A stretch of 39,684 bases of DNA. Source: a virus. The stretch is from the IMG/VR virus record IMGVR_UViG_3300032893_000149, positions 1 to 39,684 of that record. One strand, given 5' to 3'. The position numbers and the translations under genes were made by a program. Shown here in pieces: positions 9,201 through 17,032 of this stretch; position 1 is the stretch's first letter, and the number at the start of each line of letters is the position of its first letter. The notes beneath the pieces are model-generated. The model was not told the DNA's origin and did no database searches. It was given only the letters and a program-made list of their open reading frames with translations.

Positions 9201-10302
9201 CACCCGGCGTTGCACCGAGGCTGCTACCGTCAAAAGAGATTCCTCCGCTTTGTGGTAAGTCGTGGTCATTGACGTTGACGTTGTAGATCGCCAACAGAGG
9301 ACCGTAACTGACAACTGCTTCTCCTCTCGTGCTGTTTGCTTCGCCAACGCAATTAAGCACAGGTGGATAGACCATTACCGTGCCGTAGACGATTGGAAGA
9401 TATTGGTTATAGACTGTATCGTTATTCCAGTTCGGGTTCCAGTTACTTGCCTTGTTTGAACCGTAGGGTGTGCCGCTCCAACTGGTTGGGACTTGCCAAC
9501 TGATACCACCGAATCTAGCTGTGCGACGATTGGAACCATCTTTGGTGATGTCGTTTCCGTTGCCAAGTCTAGCGAGACATGATGCACGAGACTTATCACA
9601 TGTTGTGTATGGCTTGCCGTTTGCGTCGAGGTTGCCTCTTGCGTTGCCGCCTGTCGCTGTTGGACTGTAACCACAATTCCAGCAAGACGAAGATTTGTCA
9701 TCAGCAGCCGCTTGGAATCTTGCTGCTGCTTCATTCGCACATGCCGTACTCAGATAGTTGCCGCTGGAATCAACCAGATCAGATGTGTCAGGGTAGTTCC
9801 ATCCGCAGTTGCGTTGGAACTTACACCAAGGCAATGAGGTCTTTGCCATGTTCATCTTGCTGGTGACCTTGATTGTTAGCGTCTCGTCATCATTGGATGG
9901 AGCTTCGCAGATACCGACAAATGGAATCCTCGAATCACTGCTGAACTGGTTAGCTACTACGTCGAAGAAGACAAAGCGGCAGACACACAGAGCACCAGTG
10001 AAACCCTTGGTCTTTTCATACTGTTGCCATAAGGTACGATCAGGATCAGCCAACTTCAACGTAATGGAAGGGATGACATCAGCACCGAGCGACGAAAGAG
10101 CCTGAGTAGCCGCAGTGTCACTATTGACGATCCGTGGCATGTAGTCGAAGCCGTTGTACTGAATGCCTGTTGTGCTATTGCGGAGGTCATGAGAGGAAAG
10201 ACGAAGTACGGAGCCGTCACTAAAGTTGATCTCGACAAGCATTAGCGGCTGTGCTGTCTGTGACTGCTCTTTGTAAGTTGAAATGTTAATGAGACTTGGC
10301 AT
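6271..10302 (-). CDS. Tail tip/central hub protein with gpL-like cysteine cluster
   Basis: A 1343-residue protein. The N-terminal ~250 residues contain a tail-tip region with a cysteine cluster (C160, C166, C188, C207, C210, C235, C242) ending CDKSRASCLARLGN followed by RFGGI. This resembles the C-terminal cysteine motif of lambda gpL-like minor tail proteins, where it binds an iron-sulfur cluster. The middle region is hub-like. An FN3-like segment lies near ~920-1010, and the C-terminal ~80 residues form a beta-rich TVTIATNTV-type domain often found at the end of phage fibres. The gene therefore looks like a fusion of gpL-like and gpJ-like functions. It is led by an ATAAATAT box and a GGGCA/TGCCC hairpin. 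Confidence 0.75.
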   Translation of the reverse strand: MPSLINISTYKEQSQTAQPLMLVEINFSDGSVLRLSSHDLRNSTTGIQYNGFDYMPRIVNSDTAATQALSSLGADVIPSITLKLADPDRTLWQQYEKTKGFTGALCVCRFVFFDVVANQFSSDSRIPFVGICEAPSNDDETLTIKVTSKMNMAKTSLPWCKFQRNCGWNYPDTSDLVDSSGNYLSTACANEAAARFQAAADDKSSSCWNCGYSPTATGGNARGNLDANGKPYTTCDKSRASCLARLGNGNDITKDGSNRRTARFGGISWQVPTSWSGTPYGSNKASNWNPNWNNDTVYNQYLPIVYGTVMVYPPVLNCVGEANSTRGEAVVSYGPLLAIYNVNVNDHDLPQSGGISFDGSSLGATPGVDPLHRFSLITTGDRTGNLINDAGFNGANGDPDPHGGMCLVEWVIFAAEGSSASPPTIRMVVGGNKVPSFCAFTGISSGHLSLSNNLLWGEGTDVTILGTGNANLDGKTFKTLNNNNTGFDLVGTTESSGPGYFGGSTIDRNQNLGTTPTGLANSDNSNVTQQFISGFGANPIWVLMDVMIRAGWNYTDFYIPDWIAAANICDRQITRSDGSTGPLFSTSLVLKDPKSVSEIVRGLRLSCRATLAPAKSNGALLGVQIDGTLGDQQPTDIPESNYHTAVSSVDYGGNLKSGYVAYRFSDDDGTILRKGKKSSFQTVQQPINQSYNSVSFSFMDSQNSFVEDAITVRDSQAINNVGQEVSYNLPVLGCNTYDMAQRVGSWFIASKLEGNPRGDSGGTWTFKFDTSFRAIHLRIGDIIMVNSVHDGISNVLARVTEIVTSTNFETLSISATWHLDEWYLDTYGTASFSLAPVIAASLVRPPLPWIPNQATPVNTADPFGQNKTFDLSQTYKNQNGDVQPQIVINGAVQSGQMSSQVVPPLFDMVPTFTSGGGTIQGGYNYALAVCTYDANGNWSAPSNVSNVQIPAGLNNYTIKLTGFNWQERVIAGSPVTPSGYGIWMGTNNNNMTLQASNTSLDDTLTLTSYSTNGIGLFDPQYDKFNAKIFQGRHTGSIGAQITASGVTTSTIKAAGSTWATNCFANRVVSIIGKYGSGLLPVINFKITSNTSDTLTVAGNPQAAGVTDGDLFVVRFGVSSSTNNSVTDNALDGATQFDTNSEAGKLLWITEGKGAGQTYIIASNTGDTISINGEFTIKPDSTSSWIITEPTVYDSQDSKSMPMTMDVANESGSTVVVRVDTVDPTGQVCVTNLSPWRDIYIFGAMGTRIVLPTADPNYTAANSGNQTVNDGRLLCDATHGNITVNLLADTSAMKDQELVITKTDSSTNTVTIATNTVNSDTFRDPPGATTLTLSDQGKCITLRF

Positions 10303-10312
10303 GAGACACGGT

Positions 10313-10328
10313 GGGCAAAGAAATGCCC
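10313..10328 (-). promoter_or_regulatory. Leader hairpin upstream of the tail hub gene
   Basis: A perfect 5-bp GGGCA/TGCCC stem with a 6-nt loop lies between the putative late promoter (10340..10347) and the hub start codon at 10302. It is one of several late leaders here that carry a short stem-loop. Confidence 0.4.
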
Positions 10329-10339
10329 TGCTGACAAAG

Positions 10340-10347
10340 ATATTTAT
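10340..10347 (-). promoter_or_regulatory. Putative late promoter box ATAAATAT (tail hub gene)
   Basis: An intergenic TATAAATA-class box lies ~38 nt upstream of the hub start codon, in the gap between the gpL/M-like gene and the hub gene. It is followed by a leader hairpin. Confidence 0.55.
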
Positions 10348-10358
10348 GAAACGAGCCG

Positions 10359-11087
10359 CTACTGTGCGAATTCAGTGAGCTTCAAGCTGACAGAATTCTG
10401 CTTGATACCGACATACTTGACCTGGAAGGAGTCTTGATCGAACCGAACGGAGGGATGATAACCGTACCCTTCAGGCGACTTGGAATAGGCAAAAGGACCG
10501 TTAGTAGGAGTGCAGCTAAAACCAAACATCGGACATGACGGACCATCGACAGTCGCAGAGATCGCACCAGAACCGCTTACGACGCCGCTGTGGAAGATCC
10601 TTGTCCATGTACCACCAGGAGCCTGTACGGTGCCTATAGAGCCTGAGAAGCCGATTGTGAACACACTTGTTGACGATGGCTGAACCCAAATAGACGTACA
10701 GAGCGTAATACCAGATGCACCACCAGCCGGAAGAACAACAGCACTGAGGTCGCTCACGATTCCTGCTCTGGTCCCACCAAACGGATCGGCTTGACCACTG
10801 GCGAAGCTTTCGGACTGTGGTACGAGATTTCCAGAGGGATCGAGAAAGACGAACGTGCCGAATCTCCCACACATCGAAATGAAGAAATCTTCCAGCACCT
10901 TTGCCTCTGTGCTGGTGATTGACGGATACTCCAGCGTCCAGGAGTAAAGCGGATTCGTGCGCCAACTGTAATTCCAACGGACGCCGCACTCCATATCTGT
11001 TTTGGAATTTAAGAAGGCAGCAGTAGACGAGAATCCAGTCTGTGTGATGATGCCGTTGCTAATCGAGGGGAAGTATGTGACTGACAT
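10359..11087 (-). CDS. Minor tail protein (tail tip)
   Basis: A 242-residue protein whose ATG directly follows the stop of the previous gene (TAGATG). An early GVRWNYSWRTNPLYSWTLEYPS region and a following FFISMCGRFGTFVFLDPSGN stretch resemble DUF2460-type tail-tip proteins, which join the tape-measure end of the tube to the hub. The second half is Gly/Ser/Thr-rich and beta. Order (tape measure, 123-aa protein, this protein, hub) matches the H-M-L-J block of lambda-like tails. The exact lambda counterpart is uncertain, because the gpL-like cysteine motif is in the next gene. Confidence 0.6.
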   Translation of the reverse strand: MSVTYFPSISNGIITQTGFSSTAAFLNSKTDMECGVRWNYSWRTNPLYSWTLEYPSITSTEAKVLEDFFISMCGRFGTFVFLDPSGNLVPQSESFASGQADPFGGTRAGIVSDLSAVVLPAGGASGITLCTSIWVQPSSTSVFTIGFSGSIGTVQAPGGTWTRIFHSGVVSGSGAISATVDGPSCPMFGFSCTPTNGPFAYSKSPEGYGYHPSVRFDQDSFQVKYVGIKQNSVSLKLTEFAQ

Positions 11088-11459
11088 CTATCTCACCTGT
11101 CGAACCTTCATTGAGACGTTGAAGAGATTTGCTTTTGCGTGTGTGACTGCAATATCATCATCAACGAACACAAGGTTATCCCAATGCTGATTCACTCCAG
11201 TCTCGGGGTCGATTCCGAGGTCAAGACTGAAAGTGTTCGAGGTTGCTCCACCAATCGAATTGAAGAACTCACGAATGACCGACACAGAGTAGCCGTCGAT
11301 CTGTGTGTACGTCAAATTGAATTCCTGTTTGGGAAGCTGAGACACCCAACGCTGCTCCTTGTCATTTGTTGCTTGCTGGACTCTTACTATCCATTTGTTC
11401 GTTCGCTCCAAAGGATAGAGCATCGCACGTCGAGAGGAGATTTGAGGAAAGTTCGCCAT
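11088..11459 (-). CDS. Minor tail protein, gpM-like position
   Basis: A 123-residue protein whose ATG overlaps the tape-measure stop by one base (TAATG), indicating coupling. The sequence (NKWIVRVQQATNDKEQRW, then FFNSIGG...NTFSLDLGIDPETG) looks like a compact beta tail-tip protein. The slot immediately downstream of the tape measure is the gpM position in lambda-like phages. Function by position; no catalytic motif. Confidence 0.6.
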   Translation of the reverse strand: MANFPQISSRRAMLYPLERTNKWIVRVQQATNDKEQRWVSQLPKQEFNLTYTQIDGYSVSVIREFFNSIGGATSNTFSLDLGIDPETGVNQHWDNLVFVDDDIAVTHAKANLFNVSMKVRQVR

Positions 11460-14086
11460 TATCGTCTCGTTGTTACTTGCTGGATCGAATCTACAACGCT
11501 GTGATTGTGGTCTACGCCGATCTGGACTGCCGATGAGATATCAGACCAACGATCAACAATCGATTTTGCATCTAGAGCATTGAGATTCACATTGCTGTTG
11601 TAGTTGTTGATGACCGTGCCAGCTTTACCAGGACCAGTAATGTTGCTCGTGTATCCTGAAATGTCGAACTCTTTTGTTTGTTGCTGCGGTAAACGATCCC
11701 AACTGCCTGAGATAATATTCTGGATTTGGTTTTCTCGCTTCTCTACCGAATTACCGAACAGAGACGAGATGAAACCAAGACCAATGCCAGCGATCATGCC
11801 GACAGGTCCGAGGAAGTTAAGACTCTTGGAAACCATCGACAGCGCACTCGTCACACCACCGATCAGAGATGCAGCACCAGACAGATCGCCCTGAGTACCA
11901 CCACGTCTGAATCCTGCATATGCGCCAAGAGCACCACCAGCGAGAGCAGCACCAGCACCAAGATAGTTTGCTTTGAAGGCCGATCCTGAACCACCACCAA
12001 AGATCGTTGAGAATCCTCCACCAGCATTCGGCCCTGTTTCGACGTTGTTCAGCATTGCAACTGTGGACGAATCAACACCAGCAGCCGCAAGCTCCGAACT
12101 AGATGGAGAGCCGCCGAGACCGCTGATGTTGATGCCACTGAAGCCGCCGACGCCACTGAAACCACCAGTCGCAGCAGAGAATCCGCCAGATGCACGAGAA
12201 GCAGCCAGGGCATTTGTCAGAGCAACTGTAGCCGCTGTGTTCTGGACGGTTGCAGATGTGTTAGCGTTGGTCGCCAGCTTCGCAGGATCGACACCAAGCG
12301 GAGTGCCACGTAGGATCTTGCCAAGCGTTGTGTATTGTGTATTGCCGTTTGCGTCGGTGGTAGTCTGTCCACCGATCATATCCCCCATGTGTATCTTCTT
12401 CAGATCTTCACGAATGATATCGGCTATATTGACGAACATCTGCCTCTCAATGATCGTCCCTTGACCTTTCAGAAAGCCGCCGATCCCACCACCATGACGA
12501 GCAGTCAAAGCATCGAAGACCTGTCCTGCCATCTCTTCGTACTTCTTGCGCTCTTGCTCTCGAAGTTCTGCAATCTTCTCTTCGTAGCTGTAGCCTTCTT
12601 TCTTGAGAGCGAGTTCCTTTTGGTCCTGTAGTTCTTTCGCTTTTTCTAAATCTGGAGCAGTACGAATTAAACGATCAAAGACTGTACTGATCTCTTGTAA
12701 GTTGATGTTATGCTCTGCTGAGGATGAAGCGTACTCCATACCTGGACCAGCCGTCAGACCGATCATTCGAGCCTGATGTTGCATCCGTGCTTGGTATGCG
12801 TCAATAGATTCGTACCCGGCGCTGTCAAATGGGATTGCAGCACCCATACCCATCAAACCAAGACGATGAGAAAGATCACCAGCAAATTCGTGAAACTCCT
12901 TACCGTAGATTCTGGCGTCTGCTCTTTCGTCTGCATTACTACCTGAGACGAGTTGTGCAAGCTCACGGTCCAACTTAGTTCCTGCTTGCTTGTCTTCACG
13001 CTCTGACCAACGTGCGTTACCTTCAGCAAATTTCGTCTTACTTGCGTTCTTCCACCGATAAAAACCGGATTCCTTAAGACCCGCTAAACCAGCTTCTTCA
13101 GTCAGACCTTTCTGTTTCAACAGGTCTAGGTCGAGTTGATTCTGAGCCATCTCCCAACCGACACTGAGAGCCTGTTGTAGTCCCTTGGCTGCTTCAATCT
13201 GTGCAGGAGTCACGATGCCGCCTTCTGTCATCGAAGCGACTGTATCAAGAGTTCTCTGAAGTGCAGGGTCGATCTTGACACCGATGTTGGCGAACTCTGC
13301 CTTTGCTCTGTTAGCGAGACTCAGACCATTGATTCCACCAACACCACCGACAAATGTGTCAGGGTTATTGCTGTCCGAGTACACAGGAAGCATCTTGCTG
13401 CCCGACGTGGCGATTGGGTCTAGAATAGTAGAAAGGTCATTGAATCTTGTCGTCGCTGCCCTGTCGAGACTGATAGTATCCTTGTAATCTCGTGCTTCCC
13501 GTTGTAAACGTGCCGCACGTCCATGCTCTCTCTCGAACTCATCAAGCATTAGCTGATGAGCCATCTTATTGATTTTGGCGTACTGTTCTGCTTCTTGGTT
13601 CAGCAGACCGACGATGGTTTTGTGCGACTGAATTACAGGATCGTGAGCGTCTTTCCACGACTTCACTTTTTCAATGATGTCGTCAAAGGTTTTAATCAAT
13701 ACGCCAGCACCACCGATGAAGAAGATCGTTTGCAAGACTGGAGCGATTGCGTTGAGTTGTGCGAGAAAGGCACCAGCAGCACGAATCGGGAAAGAACCAT
13801 CCATCATGCGAAGATCGGTAGTAGCTGCTCGAACCGATCCACCGAACTGACCTACACCACCAGCCGCACCACGAGCAGCCGAACCGACCTCATTGAAGGC
13901 AGTAGTATTTGCTTGGACTGCTGCTGTGTTGGCTTTGATCGTGGCTTCGAGAGACTTGATAGTGTCGTTAAACAGCTTGAAGTTTACGTCGCAACCTTTG
14001 ATTATATTTTCGAGTTGCTTCGTTTCTTCGATGCCACTTACTTTTGCCCGGAGAAGAATGTCTACAGAGTCGGAGGGACTGAACAT
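11459..14086 (-). CDS. Tail tape measure protein
   Basis: An 875-residue protein beginning MFSPSDSVDILLRAKVSGIE. It has long Ala/Gln/Glu-rich helical segments, a hydrophobic stretch near residues 105-130 (FLAQLNAIAPVLQTIFFIGG), and a Gly/Ala-rich hydrophobic region near the C-terminus (about 700-780, LGAGAALAGGALGAYAGFRR and FLGPVGMIAGIGLGFISSLF). This pattern is typical of tape measures, which set tail length and help DNA entry. At about 0.15 nm per residue the tail would be near 130 nm. It directly follows the G/GT chaperone pair, as expected. No peptidoglycan hydrolase motif was recognised in it. Confidence 0.9.
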   Translation of the reverse strand: MFSPSDSVDILLRAKVSGIEETKQLENIIKGCDVNFKLFNDTIKSLEATIKANTAAVQANTTAFNEVGSAARGAAGGVGQFGGSVRAATTDLRMMDGSFPIRAAGAFLAQLNAIAPVLQTIFFIGGAGVLIKTFDDIIEKVKSWKDAHDPVIQSHKTIVGLLNQEAEQYAKINKMAHQLMLDEFEREHGRAARLQREARDYKDTISLDRAATTRFNDLSTILDPIATSGSKMLPVYSDSNNPDTFVGGVGGINGLSLANRAKAEFANIGVKIDPALQRTLDTVASMTEGGIVTPAQIEAAKGLQQALSVGWEMAQNQLDLDLLKQKGLTEEAGLAGLKESGFYRWKNASKTKFAEGNARWSEREDKQAGTKLDRELAQLVSGSNADERADARIYGKEFHEFAGDLSHRLGLMGMGAAIPFDSAGYESIDAYQARMQHQARMIGLTAGPGMEYASSSAEHNINLQEISTVFDRLIRTAPDLEKAKELQDQKELALKKEGYSYEEKIAELREQERKKYEEMAGQVFDALTARHGGGIGGFLKGQGTIIERQMFVNIADIIREDLKKIHMGDMIGGQTTTDANGNTQYTTLGKILRGTPLGVDPAKLATNANTSATVQNTAATVALTNALAASRASGGFSAATGGFSGVGGFSGINISGLGGSPSSSELAAAGVDSSTVAMLNNVETGPNAGGGFSTIFGGGSGSAFKANYLGAGAALAGGALGAYAGFRRGGTQGDLSGAASLIGGVTSALSMVSKSLNFLGPVGMIAGIGLGFISSLFGNSVEKRENQIQNIISGSWDRLPQQQTKEFDISGYTSNITGPGKAGTVINNYNSNVNLNALDAKSIVDRWSDISSAVQIGVDHNHSVVDSIQQVTTRR

Positions 14087-14103
14087 AGAGGTTGATACCT
14101 GAC

Positions 14104-14111
14104 TTATTTAT
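14104..14111 (-). promoter_or_regulatory. Putative late promoter box ATAAATAA (tape measure)
   Basis: It lies in the gap between the GT chaperone stop and the tape-measure ATG at 14086, with 17 nt between box and start codon. Confidence 0.55.
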
Positions 14112-14124
14112 GAAAAACTCGAAG

Positions 14125-14966
14125 CTATTCCTCACGCTCTGCTTCGATTCGTGCGTTCTCTACTCGATTGTGCTCATACTGGAGCACAGTGAGAGCTTCG
14201 ACCTCACGAGACGGCCATTTCGACAGATCAGGCCCGTACAAGGATGCCCCTGTCGCATCCTTCGCCAGCTTTGCCATTGCGTCTATCTGGATCAGTTGTT
14301 GTGTGTCACCTGTGATGTACGACACTGGACACTCATCGCAGGATACATCGTCTACAAAGAACGGGACTCCTTTGGCTGTCTCGTATGTTGGCTCCCACTT
14401 ATACTTCGGGTTATTGTGATCGGGGAAGTATCTGCAATTTCGGCCAGCGTACAGACCGTGTTGCTTGCAGTGGTCGCAATTGTAAGCGTCTTTGTTCCAG
14501 CCGCCAGTACGACCAAAATGAAAGCCTACTGAGAGTTTTTTGATTCTTCGAGTGTGAGTTCAGCCATTTTCTGAATTAACTGGATGCACTCTTGATACAT
14601 GTCGGCAGGAGCATCGCTGAGGAATGTCTCAACTGTGGCTGGAGCGTCGTCAAACTCCAACCCTTCGATGGATTTGAGATAGTGCTTGATCCACTTCGGG
14701 TTGATCTCTTGACCAACAAGCATATTAATCTCGTCGCTAAGGTTGTTAAACTTTAGAAGGTCTTCTCCTTTAGCTTCTTGTCCTGGTGCTGGCTCTAATG
14801 ATTGAAGCTCTTTGACCATCTTACGGAGCCTGAAACGAGCTTCTGCGGTGTCTTTCTGAAAATTGAGATGTCTCGCTTGGGAGAACTTGCGGAAGGTATA
14901 CTTTACGTCTGGATACAATGTGGATGGAACTACTTCGCTTGTTAGGATTTTCATAGTCAGAAACAT
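14125..14966 (-). CDS. Tail assembly chaperone GT fusion made by -1 frameshifting
   Basis: The upstream frame (14526..14966) can shift -1 at the slippery heptamer A AAA AAC (14535..14541) and continue in an open frame to 14125. The added T-like part has ~139 residues and starts KKLSVGFHFGRTGGWNKDAY. It contains two CxxC motifs (CDHC and CDEC) plus single Cys residues, consistent with a zinc ribbon, and ends in a charged helix. G and GT chaperones prepare the tape measure for tube assembly, and frameshifted G/GT pairs immediately before the tape measure are conserved in lambda-like tails. The heptamer and the open frame are seen directly; the frameshift itself is inferred. Confidence 0.8.
14526..14966 (-). 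CDS. Tail assembly chaperone G
   Basis: A 146-residue, mostly helical acidic protein (MFLTMKILTSEVVPSTLYPD...). It lies between the major tail protein and the tape measure, the standard place for gpG-like chaperones. Its last codons before the stop carry the heptamer A AAA AAC, so a minority of ribosomes would make the longer GT protein. A second Met at codon 5 (MKILTSEV) is a credible alternative start. The assignment is from position and frameshift signal. Confidence 0.75.
   Translation of the reverse strand: MFLTMKILTSEVVPSTLYPDVKYTFRKFSQARHLNFQKDTAEARFRLRKMVKELQSLEPAPGQEAKGEDLLKFNNLSDEINMLVGQEINPKWIKHYLKSIEGLEFDDAPATVETFLSDAPADMYQECIQLIQKMAELTLEESKNSQ
14535..14541 (-). promoter_or_regulatory. 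Programmed -1 frameshift slippery site A AAA AAC
   Basis: On the minus strand the G frame reads TCA AAA AAC TCT CAG TAG. The heptamer A AAA AAC is in the correct phase for simultaneous P/A-site slippage, three codons before the G stop. A CAGTA/TACTG pairing begins ~4 nt downstream and might give a weak stimulatory stem. Confidence 0.8.
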
Positions 14967-15019
14967 TTAGGCTCCATAGATCGGTAAACCTGTGGAGCCT
15001 TGTGTGAGTTAAGTTGCGT

Positions 15020-16033
15020 TTAGGTCCAGAGCATTGCGAGAGCATCATTACTGGACGCAGCAGGGTTAGTGCCGTGTGCAATCGAGCCATCGAAGCTCAC
15101 CTGGAGTCTGCGAGAGCCTTCCAAGTATTTGAACTGAGAAAGTTGAACACCCTTGAGCGTCAGCAAACATGTCGAACCTGCAATTGTCCCAATCTGCAAG
15201 TCGCATTCAATCGTGCTGCCCAGAAAACTCTTTGATTTGAGATCAGCCAGGGCAGTGCCGTTATCGTCGTCCAGAGTCAGACTCATGCTGATGCTTCTCA
15301 TGTCAGACTCCCAATCGTTTGGAATGTACCCGCCGAAACTGTACACCATCGCTTTGCCAGTATTGATCGTGACACCAGCCGACTTGAGAGATACCTGCGT
15401 TTGGCTGTCCAGTGTGATGCTGCCAGTGAAGCCGACGATTGCAACCGAGCTTTGCGACGGCGTTGACGGTTCAGCCGGGAAGCTGGCGAGACCGCCCTTC
15501 ATGGACGTGTCGAGATTTCCCCATACGTCGTTCTCGATCACAAACAAGCAATCACCAGAAGCACTGACCTTGGCGAGATCCTGTCCCAACGAGAAAGACA
15601 CGGTGCGAGGAACAGCGCCAAAACCGATCTGAGCCGTTGTTGGCGTACCGTCGCTGGATCTGACGTACTTGTAAAGGGTGAAGGATTTGGCATCGTCGCA
15701 CAGGCTGTATGCAACGCTGGTTCCTGCGTTTACCGTCGCCGTTTGACCAAAGAGCGATGCGTACAACGGATCGAGAGACGGAGGTGTGCCAGCAGCGCCG
15801 CTACCTGTCAGGTCGGCGTCAATGCTCCATGTGCCGCTGCGTCTGCCAATGATTCCCGGCAAATCAGTCAGAGACCCGGTAATATCCTCACGACGGATCA
15901 TCTGCGTGACTGTTTCAAGAGAAAGTTTATTGCAAAGGAAATAGTTGCTTCCTGTTACTGTTGCTGCCGCTGTGTGACTCGTCTGCGGTGCCATGTAACC
16001 CCGCACAAGTCGATTCAGTGAGTATTTTGCCAT
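15020..16033 (-). CDS. Major tail (tube) protein
   Basis: A 337-residue protein starting MAKYSLNRLVRGYMAPQ, rich in Gly/Thr/Ser with alternating beta pattern. It includes DDDNGTALADLKSKSFLGST and an Ig-like stretch (VAIVGFTGSITLDSQTQVSL). It lies between the tail-completion genes and the G/GT chaperones, the position of the tail tube protein in long-tailed phages. It has its own CTAAATAA box and a leader stem-loop, in keeping with high late expression. The start is supported by the leader; a second Met 13 codons in is less likely. Confidence 0.75.
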   Translation of the reverse strand: MAKYSLNRLVRGYMAPQTSHTAAATVTGSNYFLCNKLSLETVTQMIRREDITGSLTDLPGIIGRRSGTWSIDADLTGSGAAGTPPSLDPLYASLFGQTATVNAGTSVAYSLCDDAKSFTLYKYVRSSDGTPTTAQIGFGAVPRTVSFSLGQDLAKVSASGDCLFVIENDVWGNLDTSMKGGLASFPAEPSTPSQSSVAIVGFTGSITLDSQTQVSLKSAGVTINTGKAMVYSFGGYIPNDWESDMRSISMSLTLDDDNGTALADLKSKSFLGSTIECDLQIGTIAGSTCLLTLKGVQLSQFKYLEGSRRLQVSFDGSIAHGTNPAASSNDALAMLWT

Positions 16034-16047
16034 CTAAAGCCTCTATG

Positions 16048-16066
16048 ACTGCCGACAAGCGACAGT
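16048..16066 (-). promoter_or_regulatory. Leader hairpin upstream of the major tail protein
   Basis: The RNA can form a 7-bp stem ACTGTCG/CGGCAGT (one G-U pair) with loop CTTGT, between the CTAAATAA box and the tail protein ATG at 16033. Confidence 0.45.
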
Positions 16067-16078
16067 GAATTCCATGAG

Positions 16079-16086
16079 TTATTTAG
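16079..16086 (-). promoter_or_regulatory. Putative late promoter box CTAAATAA (major tail protein)
   Basis: The box overlaps the stop codon of the preceding gene and lies 45 nt upstream of the major tail protein start. The same CTAAATAA variant stands before the major capsid gene. Confidence 0.45.
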
Positions 16087-16619
16087 CTGGCAAAAAAGTC
16101 CACCGTAAAACGTACTTGGAGAGCCTGCAACCAGTTGTAAGCGTCTTTTGTTAGAGATGATCTGGTGACGCTGATATCACCGTTATATTCGAGGTCGCCT
16201 GATGCAGCACTGTAGAAGCCGTAATTCGCTTCTGAGTTGAACACATTGTATATCGTGTCTTCGACGGCATCAGCTAACAGATCTGTGTTGCCAAATGCTG
16301 ACGACTTACCATATGACAGATACACATCAATGCCGAGCAGAATTGTACCAGAGAAGACCTGAAACTTTTGCTGATTGGTGTTCGTTGACTTGATGGTGTA
16401 AAGGCAGATCAACGGAAACTTTGTGTTAGTAGTCTCCATAATCGCCTTTGCGCCATAATAGCCTGCAAAGAAGTTCCTGGAATTGTTTGAAAAGTCGATT
16501 AAAAACGGCTGAACGTTGTAATCGTTGCACACCTTCACAAGTGTCGGATTGAAACCAACTGAGGGATCGGCGACAAGTGATGTGATACTGTCCCGAACTG
16601 TTTTTGTTACACTAACCAT
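16083..16619 (-). CDS. Tail terminator/minor tail protein (by position)
   Basis: A 178-residue protein (MVSVTKTVRDSITSLVADPS...). It lies between the Mu gpG-like tail completion protein and the major tail protein, overlapping the former by 8 nt. Mixed alpha/beta composition with a central beta stretch (FQVFSGTILLGIDVYLSYGK) fits tail terminator proteins that cap the tube at the head-proximal end. The call rests on synteny; I do not recognise a specific family. Confidence 0.55.
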   Translation of the reverse strand: MVSVTKTVRDSITSLVADPSVGFNPTLVKVCNDYNVQPFLIDFSNNSRNFFAGYYGAKAIMETTNTKFPLICLYTIKSTNTNQQKFQVFSGTILLGIDVYLSYGKSSAFGNTDLLADAVEDTIYNVFNSEANYGFYSAASGDLEYNGDISVTRSSLTKDAYNWLQALQVRFTVDFFAS

Positions 16620-17031
16620 TTTTTACTCGGTTGAAGATTTGCTCCCGAATGTCTGAAACAATCTCCTCTCTATCTGCTAATGACACACCGAAAAAGTCTC
16701 GCTTCGGCATCTTCGAGGTTCCTGATTTGTGATATCTTGCCTTCTGTTCACCATCAGGATCAGCAAAGAAGATGTGTGCCTCTGTGTCAGTTGATTCCTG
16801 CGTTATGCTGCCCAACATCTGACCACTCTTGAATAGATCAACTGGTGGAGACTTCTTCGTTGCTGGTGCATAATCGGCGAACGGTTGACCATCGACGCCA
16901 ATACCTGTTGATGTTCGGGACTTGATCCTCTCAATCTGTTTTGTAGCAGCCATCGCAAGCTCTCCCTGTGTTGGTTGCAGCTTGTCAGGGAGAGATTCCA
17001 GCCATTGAGAGAGGTCTACGAGTTGAGCCAT
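16612..17031 (-). CDS. Tail completion / virion morphogenesis protein (Mu gpG / HK97 gp10-like)
   Basis: A 139-residue protein. The motif pattern RIKSRTSTGIGVDGQPFADY, then LFKSGQML.SI, then RYHKSGTSKMPKRDFFG is characteristic of phage virion morphogenesis proteins of the Mu gpG / tail-completion type. They act at the head-tail joint. It lies next to the connector-like protein and the terminator-like protein, as expected. The start at 17031 follows the upstream stop by 1 nt. Confidence 0.75.
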   Translation of the reverse strand: MAQLVDLSQWLESLPDKLQPTQGELAMAATKQIERIKSRTSTGIGVDGQPFADYAPATKKSPPVDLFKSGQMLGSITQESTDTEAHIFFADPDGEQKARYHKSGTSKMPKRDFFGVSLADREEIVSDIREQIFNRVKNG

Positions 17032-17032
17032 T

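Noticed and set aside
13556-14532. Plus-strand frames (179 and 146 codons) over the tape measure and GT chaperone
   Set aside because: They are Cys/Leu/Val-rich shadows of the minus-strand genes; the frameshifted GT frame explains the region better.
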